From positions 1 through 59,066 of the forward strand of contig CALDMO010000026.1 of assembly GCA_937915375.1 (NCBI GenBank): a DNA stretch of 59,066 nt, in the 5' to 3' direction. Source of the stretch: an uncultured Marvinbryantia sp. (lineage in GTDB: Bacteria > Bacillota > Clostridia > Lachnospirales > Lachnospiraceae). The notes beneath the pieces were generated by a model. It was not told the DNA's origin, did no database searches, and was given only the letters and a program-made list of their open reading frames with translations. Position numbers and translations under genes: made by a program. Numbering within the stretch: the stretch's first letter is position 1; every line of letters begins with the position of its first letter. Below are positions 38,459 to 46,758 of this stretch, in pieces.

Positions 38459-39517
38459 ATGAGCGAAAAAATAAAAGAAAAGAAACAACTTTTGATTTTT
38501 ATTGCAATTGCCTACGGCGTAACTTTTTTAATGGGAATGTTGATGTGGTATGCGCATGTCAACAACATAGATATCAGTGTATTTCCGAATGCACAGATGT
38601 TTTATCCGGCTGCGGGAATTATTTTGGCGTATCTGATCACAGAAAAAGAAAAACGCCTGCCCAAATTGTTTTATTGGTTTTTTCTTATAATGACAGGAGG
38701 ATTTATGATTCTGGCGGCGGCATCTGTGCTCGTACCGGATCCGCTGTTTTTTGCAAAGGTACCGGGGCTTGCGGTCTATACCGGAATGGAATGGCTGATG
38801 CTGACACAGGTTTTTATGATAGGAGGAAGTATTCTTGCATGGATTTTTATTGCGGCGGCTGGAAAGGAAAGGCGAAAAACTGCCGGACTGCAATGGAAAA
38901 ACGGGAGAAATTCAATTTTCTGTGTGTTGGTGTTTGTAATGCTGTATTTTCTGCGGTTTGCAGTTGCCAGTGCGCTTGGCGGTCAGATGGAGATGTTTCT
39001 GATGATTTTTGAGATGCCGATGACATGGATGTCTCTGGCGGCAATGCCAATCAATTTTCTGCTAGTCTTTACCGCGTTTTTCGGAGAGGAATATGGCTGG
39101 CGTTATTATCTGCAACCGTATCTGCAGAAACGATTCGGGCTGCGCGGCGGAGTGATCGTGCTGGGGATTATGTGGGGATTGTGGCATCTGCCGGTTGATT
39201 TCTTTTATTACAGCCCGGATGCTGGGCTGGTGGCGGCGGTGTCGCAGCAGATTACCTGTATTACCTTGGGGATTTTCTTTGCGTGGGCATATATGAAAAC
39301 GCAGAATATTTGGGTGCCGGTGATTCTGCATTTTTTAAATAATAATTTGATTCCCATTATCAGCGGCACATATTCAGCAGACGTACTGCAGAATCAGGCC
39401 ATTGCATGGGCGGATTTGTTTCCGGCGTTGCTGCTGAATGGATTAATTTTCGGAGGATTTTTGCTGGCGAAGGAATTTAACCCGGCTTCACGGAGTTCTT
39501 CTGTACCGGAGGAATGA
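38459..39517 (+). CDS. CPBP-family intramembrane metalloprotease
   Basis: Membrane protease of the CPBP (Abi/CAAX) family, 352 residues with about eight helices. Catalytic motifs are EEYGWR with Glu210-Glu211, the WGLWHLP histidine and the HFLNNN block. Relatives act in bacteriocin self-immunity or in processing of membrane proteins. Partnership with a DUF3887 lipoprotein and a LytTR/GHKL pair suggests a regulated surface or immunity role (inference). Confidence 0.9.
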   Translation: MSEKIKEKKQLLIFIAIAYGVTFLMGMLMWYAHVNNIDISVFPNAQMFYPAAGIILAYLITEKEKRLPKLFYWFFLIMTGGFMILAAASVLVPDPLFFAKVPGLAVYTGMEWLMLTQVFMIGGSILAWIFIAAAGKERRKTAGLQWKNGRNSIFCVLVFVMLYFLRFAVASALGGQMEMFLMIFEMPMTWMSLAAMPINFLLVFTAFFGEEYGWRYYLQPYLQKRFGLRGGVIVLGIMWGLWHLPVDFFYYSPDAGLVAAVSQQITCITLGIFFAWAYMKTQNIWVPVILHFLNNNLIPIISGTYSADVLQNQAIAWADLFPALLLNGLIFGGFLLAKEFNPASRSSSVPEE

Positions 39518-39575
39518 TATGTAGTATAATGAAAAGTGAATTTCAACGAAATAGATCTTGGGAGGATGGACAGAA

Positions 39576-40298
39576 ATGGAACAGAGAAGAGCGTTTGGCT
39601 TAAATAGAGATGTAATTAAGTATGTCGCGATGTTCACCATGTTTTTGAATCACTTTGCGAATGTCTTTCTGCCGGTAAACAGTATGTTGACGGAGGTATT
39701 GATGAACGTCGGTTATTTTACGGCGCCGGTGATGTGTTACTTTTTGGTGGAGGGGTATCAGTATACTCATTCCAAACAGAAATATGGGCAGCGTCTGCTG
39801 CTGTTCGCGATCCTTTCTGAAATTCCTTTTGTATGGGCGACCGGATTTTTTGCGCTGAATATGATCTTTACGTTGTTTTTTTGCTTTCTTTTGCTGTGCC
39901 TGCAGGAAAAAGAAACAAATCCGTTCAGACGGAGGGCAGGAACAGTACTGTTGTTTATCGCGACCATGTTCTCAGACTGGGCATTGTTTGCGCCGATGTT
40001 TACCCTGCTGTTTTGGAAAAACAGAGGAAATCGGAAAGGGATTGTTAAGACGTTTGTAATCGGCGGCAGTTTGTTTGGCCTGATGAATCTGCTGAACTAT
40101 CTTGCGCTGTACCCGTTTGCGGAAGCACTGCTGCATAGTCTGTTTTCGGTTGTTGGCGTTGCGGCGGCAGGCATTGTGATTACGTGCTTTTACAATGGAA
40201 AACGCGCCGAACGAGGGCGCGTGTTTTCCAAGTGGTTCTTCTATTTGTTTTATCCACTGCACCTATTGGCGTTGTGCGCAGTCAGAGCAATCCTGTAA
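39576..40298 (+). CDS. TraX-family membrane protein
   Basis: Integral membrane protein of 240 residues with about eight helices, in the TraX family. TraX of plasmid F acetylates pilin; chromosomal members in Firmicutes are acetyltransferase-like with unknown substrates. The start ATG 39576 follows GGGAGG; TTG 39558 in frame is on the ribosome binding site. The N-terminal IKYVAMFTMFLNHFANVF is typical. No conjugation genes are nearby. Confidence 0.8.
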   Translation: MEQRRAFGLNRDVIKYVAMFTMFLNHFANVFLPVNSMLTEVLMNVGYFTAPVMCYFLVEGYQYTHSKQKYGQRLLLFAILSEIPFVWATGFFALNMIFTLFFCFLLLCLQEKETNPFRRRAGTVLLFIATMFSDWALFAPMFTLLFWKNRGNRKGIVKTFVIGGSLFGLMNLLNYLALYPFAEALLHSLFSVVGVAAAGIVITCFYNGKRAERGRVFSKWFFYLFYPLHLLALCAVRAIL

Positions 40299-40313
40299 TA
40301 TGCGGATATTTGT

Positions 40314-40856
40314 TTAAAAGCAATAGAGACTGAAAAAAGAAACGGTGTTCCCATCCCAGCTGATGTCCATACCGCAGCTGTTGGCTAATTCAGTAACATC
40401 AATACAGTAGGCGGACAGACAGGAGAAACGCAGATCTTCATTGCAGCAGGGAATCCCTTTCTGCAGTTTACAGACATCACAGAAATTGCAGGGACCGGCC
40501 ATGATAAACAGGCCGTTATCAGGCAAACCGAGGAAATGACAATTTTTTACGGTTTGAAGCGTCATTTGGGTATGGCGCTTTTTTAATGGTTTTGTCAGAA
40601 CGTCGTCAAAGGCATCGTCAATGTGGCTGCGTGACTGAAATACAAGAGCGTTTTGATACTGAAGGACACGTTTTTGCATTTCTTTGACAGTTCCGCAGTC
40701 TGGTGGACAGGCATAATTTTTGCCGTAATTTCCGCATTCATTCTCAACACAGTATTTGCGAAATTCCGGTTGGAATACAAGAGCGCTGACAGAAATGCAT
40801 TCAGCGGCTGTAAATCCGGCAGCAAGAGCAGATTCTTTTATTTTGTCGTAATTCAT
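40314..40856 (-). CDS. DUF2284 cysteine-rich metal-binding protein
   Basis: Cytoplasmic protein of 180 residues with many conserved cysteines: CVENECGNYGKNYACPPDCG near residue 40 and CNFCDVCKLQKGIPCC near residue 125. These define DUF2284, a presumed iron-sulphur or metal-binding family. ATG 40856 has GGAGA five bases upstream; the longer frame to 40889 lacks one. Function unknown. Converges on the TraX-like gene. Confidence 0.85.
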   Translation of the reverse strand: MNYDKIKESALAAGFTAAECISVSALVFQPEFRKYCVENECGNYGKNYACPPDCGTVKEMQKRVLQYQNALVFQSRSHIDDAFDDVLTKPLKKRHTQMTLQTVKNCHFLGLPDNGLFIMAGPCNFCDVCKLQKGIPCCNEDLRFSCLSAYCIDVTELANSCGMDISWDGNTVSFFSLYCF

Positions 40857-40901
40857 AATGGTCTCCTGTGGTGGTTGGATAGTGAGCAAAAGCAGTTGTA
40901 A

Positions 40902-41381
40902 TTATGCTTCTGCGTCGTCCAGTATTTTTTGCAGCTCCGAAAATGTCCCATTGTAAATGCGTTGCAGCAGCCAATCCAGTTGGCGCAGGGAGAGCAGGAG
41001 CTGTTCCGGAGTAATCAGCTGGTGTTCCGCTGCGTCTGCAAGTTCGTCCAAATCAACTACCTTGACGGTGTCGTTTGGATAAATAAGGACATCAGCCAAC
41101 AAATCGGTCATAATATAAGTATTAGTTTCAGCATGATATTCACTTGTAATGATGTCGCAGTACCAACAGATCAGCTCGTTTTTGTGATTGTAAAATTTAC
41201 TTACCTTAATCCCTTTATCCAAAAAGAAAGCGGACAGCCCGTGGCTTAATTCTTTTTTGGGACGAATCGTTTTCCATTTGGTGATGATCATAGTGTCCGT
41301 TGCGGATAAAATCTGATCTTTGTCGAGACGAACACATTCACTGGGAATCAGACGTTTTCGGTAGAGAATAGGTTCTTTCAT
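40902..41381 (-). CDS. DUF402 (FomD-barrel) protein
   Basis: Cytoplasmic protein of 159 residues in the DUF402 family, whose characterised members hydrolyse nucleoside di- or triphosphates or nucleotidyl esters. Family marks are ELICWYCDI and the VLDLDEL-like VVDLDELADAAEH segment. AAAGGAG precedes the start. Probably co-transcribed with the DUF2284 gene 45 bases downstream. Confidence 0.8.
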   Translation of the reverse strand: MKEPILYRKRLIPSECVRLDKDQILSATDTMIITKWKTIRPKKELSHGLSAFFLDKGIKVSKFYNHKNELICWYCDIITSEYHAETNTYIMTDLLADVLIYPNDTVKVVDLDELADAAEHQLITPEQLLLSLRQLDWLLQRIYNGTFSELQKILDDAEA

Positions 41382-41562
41382 GGCGACGCTCCTTTCGCTG
41401 GAAAAATATTCAGGTTTCCTTGGATGCCGACACTAAGTTGTAAATAAAATTCAAAATGATTAAGAAGATTGTTTCATATTTTCATGGAAAGTGCAAGTGA
41501 AATTTCCATAAATTTTGATGAAAACCGAACATTTTCTAACAGATTTTTGCAGGGAGATCAGC

Positions 41563-41592
41563 TTGACAATTAGATTGTTAATATAGTATGAT
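41563..41592 (+). promoter_or_regulatory. Promoter of the riboswitch-MATE unit
   Basis: TTGACA (41563-41568) and TATGAT (41587-41592) with an 18-base spacer. Transcription would start near 41599. Confidence 0.65.
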
Positions 41593-41598
41593 TACCGC

Positions 41599-41683
41599 AT
41601 AAAACCCGCAGGGGAGTGGAATTTTCAAGAGAAATCTTTTTTTCGCCACACAGTTACAAGATGGTAATTGTGTGGCGTTTTTG
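41599..41683 (+). ncRNA. Candidate guanidine-IV (mepA-motif) riboswitch with terminator
   Basis: The leader begins with CCCGCAGGGGAGUGG and ends in an intrinsic terminator (arms 41644-41657 and 41664-41677, then T5). GUGG at 41616-41619 can pair with CCAC at 41646-41649 inside the terminator's left arm, which gives a competing antiterminator. Small leaders with this layout in front of MepA-type MATE genes in Clostridia are the guanidine-IV class, an ON switch. The consensus match is from memory and not verified. Confidence 0.55.
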
Positions 41684-41819
41684 TGTGCCGCAGGAAAGCT
41701 TTTGTTTTTCTAAATCACAAACGCTTTGCTGGATGCGCGTTTGGGTGAAGTAAAATATGTTGCGGACAGGAAATTGATTCAAAGATGCGGGAGAAGACAA
41801 AATATCAGGAGGAGATAAC
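41684..41819 (+). other. Leader between the terminator and the MATE gene
   Basis: A 136-base untranslated stretch with one weak repeat (AAACGC...GCGTTT, near 41718 and 41737) and the ribosome binding site AGGAGGAG before 41820. Nothing else recognised. Confidence 0.4.
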
Positions 41820-43148
41820 ATGGAACAGACCTTTATGAAAGAAAAAAAGATACTGCCGTTGGTATTGTCGATGTCTCTGCCGATGGTGCTTTCTATGGCA
41901 GTGAATGCGCTTTACAATATTATTGACAGTTTTTTTGTGGCGAAAGTAAATGAGAATGCGATGACAGCGCTGGCGCTGGTGTTTCCGGTACAAAATCTGA
42001 TTACGGCGATTTCCGTCGGATTCGGTATTTCTATGAATGCAACAATTGCTTTTTTTCTTGGAGCAGGAAATCAGAAACAGGCGAATAAAGCGACGACGCA
42101 GGGGATTTTTCTCAACTTTTTGCACGGAATTTTGCTGATGATTATCTGTATGATCGGGATGCCATATTTTTTACGGATGTTCTCTTCGGATCAGGAGACG
42201 ATCGATATGGCGCTGATCTATTCCAACCGCGTCTTTCTGTTTTCTACAGTGGCTATGATGAGCGTGTCACTGGAGAAAATTTTTCAGTCGGCAGGAAAAA
42301 TGAAGGAGACCATGTTTTGTATGATGAGTGGATGCGTTACCAACATTATTCTTGATCCGTTGATGATCTTCGGTATTGGTCCGTTCCCGAAAATGGGGAT
42401 TGCCGGCGCGGCGTATGCAACCGGCATTGGACAGACGGTAGGACTGGCAGTTTTTGTTCTGCTTTACTGTCGAGGTGTGATTCCGGTGAAGATCAGCCGT
42501 AAATATCTAAAGCCGGACATTCAGCTGATTAAAAGGCTTTATGCGGTTGGTATCCCGGCAACCTTAAATCTGGCACTGCCGTCTCTGCTGATTTCCGCTT
42601 TGAACGGTATACTGGCAGGTTTTTCGGATAAATATGTGCTAGTACTTGGCGTTTATTATAAACTGCAGACCTTTATTTATCTGAGCGCAAATGGGATTAT
42701 TCAGGGAATCCGTCCGCTAGTCGGCTATAATTACGGCGCCGGAGAGCATGAACGTGTGAAAGCGATTTTTCGTACGGCATTGAAGCTGACAGCAGCGGTA
42801 ATGGCGCTTGGAACGATACTGTCCTGGGTGATTCCGGAACAGCTGATCGGTTTGTTTACGGAAAATCCGGAGACTGTCCAGATGGGAGCAACAGCGCTGC
42901 GGATCATTAGCCTGGGCTTTCTGGTTTCCGCAATTTCCATTACCTGCTCCGGCGCGTTGGAAGGACTTGGAAAAGGAGCAGAATCGCTTTACATTTCTCT
43001 GCTGCGTTATCTGATCGTGATTATTCCAGCGGCGTTTCTGTTCAGCCGGTTTGCTAGCGCAAACGGAGTGTGGGCAGCGTTTGGATTTACGGAGGCAGTA
43101 ACTGCGATTTGCGCATATATGATATTTAAGAAGAAAATACGATTATAA
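41820..43148 (+). CDS. MATE-family exporter (MepA-like)
   Basis: Twelve-helix multidrug/guanidine-class exporter, 442 residues. LPMVLSMAVNALYNIIDSFFVAK in the first helices and the second-half SLLISALNGILAG stretch identify the MATE fold and the MepA-like branch. AGGAGG precedes the ATG. It follows a leader that looks like a guanidine-IV riboswitch, so the likely substrate is guanidinium or a small cation (inference from leader). Confidence 0.9.
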   Translation: MEQTFMKEKKILPLVLSMSLPMVLSMAVNALYNIIDSFFVAKVNENAMTALALVFPVQNLITAISVGFGISMNATIAFFLGAGNQKQANKATTQGIFLNFLHGILLMIICMIGMPYFLRMFSSDQETIDMALIYSNRVFLFSTVAMMSVSLEKIFQSAGKMKETMFCMMSGCVTNIILDPLMIFGIGPFPKMGIAGAAYATGIGQTVGLAVFVLLYCRGVIPVKISRKYLKPDIQLIKRLYAVGIPATLNLALPSLLISALNGILAGFSDKYVLVLGVYYKLQTFIYLSANGIIQGIRPLVGYNYGAGEHERVKAIFRTALKLTAAVMALGTILSWVIPEQLIGLFTENPETVQMGATALRIISLGFLVSAISITCSGALEGLGKGAESLYISLLRYLIVIIPAAFLFSRFASANGVWAAFGFTEAVTAICAYMIFKKKIRL

Positions 43149-43190
43149 TTGACAGCCTGCGAAAAGCAGGTGTAAGATCACAAAAATGAA

Positions 43191-43219
43191 AAGGATCTCG
43201 GGGACGAGATTCTTTTTTT
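43191..43219 (+). terminator. Terminator of the MepA-like gene
   Basis: Ten-bp stem (43191-43200 with 43205-43214, one G-U) followed by a T7 run. A second small hairpin, CCTGCGAAAAGCAGG, lies just upstream at 43156-43170. Confidence 0.8.
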
Positions 43220-43242
43220 AGGAGAAATGCTTGTTCCCTTGA

Positions 43243-43271
43243 TTGCGGTAAAGAAAAAATCATGATAAGAT
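43243..43271 (+). promoter_or_regulatory. Promoter of the pseudouridine synthase gene
   Basis: TTGCGG (43243-43248) and TAAGAT (43266-43271), spacer 17 bases. Confidence 0.5.
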
Positions 43272-43322
43272 GATATGGAATTTTGTCGAAAACAGCACAC
43301 AGAATCGTAATAAAGGAATTTC

Positions 43323-44285
43323 ATGGAACGCATTCTTACACAAAAGATAAAAACAGAAGATGACGGTAAATCCGTCGGAGTATTTTTGAAGGAACGGCTT
43401 GGCTTTACGAGAGCGCAGATCAGCAGTCTCAAATTTCGTCAAAATGGAATCTGTCTGAATGGGCAGAAGGTGCGTGTGACAGAAATGCTGAAAGAAGAAG
43501 ACGTACTTACCCTGCATCTTGAGGAAGAAAACGCGGATAAGGTTTCCGGGCATTTGGAGGCGTGTGAATATCCGCTTACAGTTTTATATGAAGATACGGA
43601 TCTGATCTGTGTATGGAAGCCGCAGAAAATGGTGGTGCATCCGGCAGGCGGGCATTACCGGGATTCGATGTCAAATTACCTGAAGTCATATTTTGAAAAG
43701 CAGGGACAGAGGGTGCGGATGCGCAGCATCGGACGGCTTGACGGGGATGCGTGTGGGATTCTGGTGTTCGCGAAAAATCAGATGGCGGCGGCCAGACTCT
43801 GGAAACAGAGAGAAGACGGAAGTTTCAGAAAGGAATATCTGGCGCTCTGTGAAGGCAGGTTTGCTCGGGAGATGTTTGAACAGGAACAGCGTGTGGATCT
43901 GCCTCTATTGCAGGTGGAGAAAGGCAAAATGTCTGTTTGCCAGATGGGAAAACCGTCGTGCACATATTATCAGGCTGTTTTGGAAACTGCACAGACTCAG
44001 ATTATGAAGATTTTGGGAGTCCAGCCGTATGAGTTGGAAAATGCAGAGAAAAAGCAGGAGGCAGACGAATTGTGTACTTTGGTTCGGCTTCATTTACAAA
44101 CTGGACGGATGCATCAGATCCGTGCGCATATGTCTGCAATCGGTCATCCGCTTGTTGGCGATTCGCTTTACGGAAACGGTATTGCGGGGAAAACCTGTGC
44201 GCAGCTTTGCGCGTGGAAATGTGAATTTGTTCAGCCATTTACAGGAAAAACAATTCGCGTGCGTTTGCCAAAGGGAAATTTGTAA
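43323..44285 (+). CDS. RluA-family pseudouridine synthase
   Basis: RNA-modifying enzyme that isomerises uridine to pseudouridine. An S4-like RNA-binding domain (about residues 1-70) is followed by the RluA catalytic domain. Catalytic Asp140 lies in GRLDGDACG, a variant of the usual GRLDxxTSG; the HPAGGHYRDSM and GRMHQIRAHM stretches are typical. The C-terminal part carries an insert (about residues 225-250) not usual in RluD. 320 residues. AAAGGAA precedes the start. Confidence 0.88.
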   Translation: MERILTQKIKTEDDGKSVGVFLKERLGFTRAQISSLKFRQNGICLNGQKVRVTEMLKEEDVLTLHLEEENADKVSGHLEACEYPLTVLYEDTDLICVWKPQKMVVHPAGGHYRDSMSNYLKSYFEKQGQRVRMRSIGRLDGDACGILVFAKNQMAAARLWKQREDGSFRKEYLALCEGRFAREMFEQEQRVDLPLLQVEKGKMSVCQMGKPSCTYYQAVLETAQTQIMKILGVQPYELENAEKKQEADELCTLVRLHLQTGRMHQIRAHMSAIGHPLVGDSLYGNGIAGKTCAQLCAWKCEFVQPFTGKTIRVRLPKGNL

Positions 44286-44348
44286 CCTGCATAAAGGATA
44301 AATAAGTGTGCCAGGCTGCGCACAGAAAGAAACGGAGAATATACAACA

Positions 44349-45656
44349 ATGATGAAATTGCTCTATTTATTTTTGGTCTATTCCTTTTTGGGATGGTGTA
44401 TAGAAACGGTCAATGTGATTTTAAAGGAAAAGAAGATCGTCAACCGTGGTTTTTTAAATGGCCCCTTCTGTATGCTGTACGGATTTGGCGCTGTGGTAAT
44501 TACGATGACACTGTCGGGACGGCGTGATAATCCGCTGTTTTTGTTTCTGGGAAGTATGATATATGCGACGGTCTTGGAATTGTTTGGCGGCAAGCTGCTG
44601 GAAGCAATGTATAAGGCACGTTGGTGGGATTACTGTAAACGTAAATTCAATTTTGACGGCTATATTTGTTTGGCGAATTCTATCCTGTGGGGAGTACTCG
44701 GCGTGGTATTAGTTAAATGGCTGAATCCGTTGCTTTTGCAGCTGTATCAGCTGTGGCCGATGGGAATTCAGGTAATTGTATGGGCGCTTTTAGCGGTGAT
44801 GACGTTGGATCTTCTTGGTACAAATGCTGCGCTTTCCGGGAACAAGCAGCAGGCGGAACGATACCGGGAATCCAATAAAAAAATTGCCCGCGTAACAGCT
44901 GTACTGCACGGTAAGATTTATGGGGCGATTGAAGCGCGTATCTGGAGGGCGCATTCCGTGTCTGTATCAGAAACGAAAGAAAAAGAGAACGGAGTGTTTG
45001 CGCAGGGATGCGGATTTTATAAGATTTTCTGGCTTTTTTTCATCGGTGCTTTTCTTGGTGATCTGATAGAAATGGTTTTCTGCCGTTTCAGTCTTGGCTG
45101 GTGGATGAGCCGCAGCAGTGTGGTCTGGGGACCGTTCAGTATTGTCTGGGGCCTTGGAGTTGCAATTTTTACACTTCTTTTATATCAGTACCGCGAACGC
45201 TCGGATGCGTTTTTGTTCCTTGCGGGGACAATTTTGGGAGGCGCTTTTGAATATTTCTGCAGTGTATTTACCGAGATTGTATTTGGAACGATTTTCTGGG
45301 ATTACAGTAAGATTCCGTTTAATCTTGGCGGACGTATCAATCTGCTGTTCTGCTTTTTCTGGGGAATTGCGGCGGTCGTCTGGTTCCGGCTTTTGTATGG
45401 GAGAATTTCCGGATTGATTGAAAAACTGCCTATGAAAGTGGGAAAGGTGATTACCTGGATTTTAATTGTGTTTATGAACTGTAATATTGCTGTTTCAGCG
45501 CTGGCGCTTGGGCGATATGAAAAACGACAGGAAGGTATTCCGGCACAAAATGTACTGGAAGAATTGATAGATGAGCGATTTGGCGATGAACGTATGAAGC
45601 GCATCTATCCAAAAGCGAAGCGGGTGGAGCATAAGGGATATTCTGCGGCAAAATAA
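44349..45656 (+). CDS. CmpB-family membrane protein, two domains
   Basis: Integral membrane protein with two copies of the CmpB (PF06541-like, putative ABC permease) unit. The first begins LFLVYSFLGWCIETVNVIL; the second begins with FFIGAFLGDLIEMVFCRFS near residue 230. Both share the NGPFCMLYGFGA / WGPFSIVWGLGV and WWDY / FWDYSKIPFNLGGRINL elements. 435 residues. Function unknown. The gene converges on the AraC regulator. Confidence 0.75.
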   Translation: MMKLLYLFLVYSFLGWCIETVNVILKEKKIVNRGFLNGPFCMLYGFGAVVITMTLSGRRDNPLFLFLGSMIYATVLELFGGKLLEAMYKARWWDYCKRKFNFDGYICLANSILWGVLGVVLVKWLNPLLLQLYQLWPMGIQVIVWALLAVMTLDLLGTNAALSGNKQQAERYRESNKKIARVTAVLHGKIYGAIEARIWRAHSVSVSETKEKENGVFAQGCGFYKIFWLFFIGAFLGDLIEMVFCRFSLGWWMSRSSVVWGPFSIVWGLGVAIFTLLLYQYRERSDAFLFLAGTILGGAFEYFCSVFTEIVFGTIFWDYSKIPFNLGGRINLLFCFFWGIAAVVWFRLLYGRISGLIEKLPMKVGKVITWILIVFMNCNIAVSALALGRYEKRQEGIPAQNVLEELIDERFGDERMKRIYPKAKRVEHKGYSAAK

Positions 45657-45666
45657 AGCCGCAGAA

Positions 45667-46458
45667 TTATAGCGGCGAAAGCCGTTCTTTTCGGTAACGC
45701 AGCGGACTGATGCCGTAGTATTCACGGAAAGCACGGTTGAAACTGCTCTGGCTGGTAAAGCCGGCATCTTCCCAGATACGGGAAAGAGATTCGCTGGAGG
45801 TACACATCGCCTCTGCTGCATATTCCAGACGCAGGTAATTCAGGTACTGCGGAAAACTGGTGCGCAGTTTTTTTGAAAATGTATGAGAAAGATAATATTT
45901 ATTTACATGCAGCGCTTTGGAAAGGGAGTCCAGCGTAAGCGGTTCCTGAAAATGTTTGTTCATGTAATGAATCAGTCGGTAGGTGAGTTGTTCACTTTCC
46001 GACTGTTTTATTTTTTCGGGAGCCAAGTGGGGAAAGAGCAGCGCTAAAATAACCTGAATCCATGCGGAGCCAAGCGCCGGATCTTTGGTGATATCCAGAT
46101 GGATCAGCCGGTCAACTGCAAGGTGGACATCGTCCGAAACATCGGCAGCGTCAAGATGTGGACTTGCCGGACGGAAATTCTGCAGAGAGTACTGGAAAGA
46201 TCCGGTCAGAGAAGTATCAAAAATCAGCAAGTAAACACGATGCGGACTGGTAGGCTGATAGCTGTGGAGCTGTCCCGGAAAAATTAAAGCACAATCTCCG
46301 GCGCACATCTGATAAATTTGGTGATCAATGGTGATCTGTGTTTCGCCTTCAGGAATATAGAGCAGTTCCGCATGTGCGTGAAGATGCTCCGGAAAGGAAA
46401 GATTTTTTGTGATAACTGTCCGCAGTTTTCCCTGCTGACTTTCGTAAAACGGATGCAT
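45667..46458 (-). CDS. AraC-family regulator
   Basis: Transcription regulator with an N-terminal cupin sensing domain (HLHAHAELLYIPEGETQITI) and a C-terminal AraC double helix-turn-helix (YMNKHFQEPLTLDSLSKALHVNKYYLSHTFSK and IWEDAGFTSQSSFNRAFREYYGISPLRYR). ATG 46458 was chosen because AAGGGGA precedes it; the longer frame to 46710 runs through the divergent promoter. It is 263 residues and divergent from the sugar ABC operon, which it likely controls. Confidence 0.9.
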   Translation of the reverse strand: MHPFYESQQGKLRTVITKNLSFPEHLHAHAELLYIPEGETQITIDHQIYQMCAGDCALIFPGQLHSYQPTSPHRVYLLIFDTSLTGSFQYSLQNFRPASPHLDAADVSDDVHLAVDRLIHLDITKDPALGSAWIQVILALLFPHLAPEKIKQSESEQLTYRLIHYMNKHFQEPLTLDSLSKALHVNKYYLSHTFSKKLRTSFPQYLNYLRLEYAAEAMCTSSESLSRIWEDAGFTSQSSFNRAFREYYGISPLRYRKERLSPL

Positions 46459-46489
46459 GGCAATCCCCTTTCGGAAAATAATTGCCTTT

Positions 46490-46518
46490 ATTATAATACG
46501 ATTAGATGGGAATGACAA
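46490..46518 (-). promoter_or_regulatory. Promoter of the AraC gene
   Basis: Minus-strand TTGTCA (46513-46518) and TATAAT (46490-46495), 17 bases apart. Confidence 0.7.
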
Positions 46519-46652
46519 TATCTTGCTGAAAAAGTTGATGTTTTGAGCAAAAACGGACAAAAGAATATGATAGACTAACAAATAAAAAAAGATGATATAT
46601 AAAAAATGCATAAAAATATAACGAAAAATAAAACGAAAATATAAAAAACGCG

Positions 46653-46690
46653 AAAAGCGCTTGACAAAAACACATGGAGAGGGGTAAAAT
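46653..46690 (+). promoter_or_regulatory. Promoter of the sugar ABC operon with overlapping palindrome
   Basis: TTGACA (46661-46666) and TAAAAT (46685-46690), spacer 18 bases. The -35 box begins inside the palindrome AAGCGCTT (46655-46662), a core shared with LacI-family and CcpA (cre-like) operators. Confidence 0.65.
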
Positions 46691-46758
46691 TGCTGTATCA
46701 AATAGCACAAATGGACGAAAAATATGTGCGAGACATCAAAAAAGGAGGACGAGAAACT

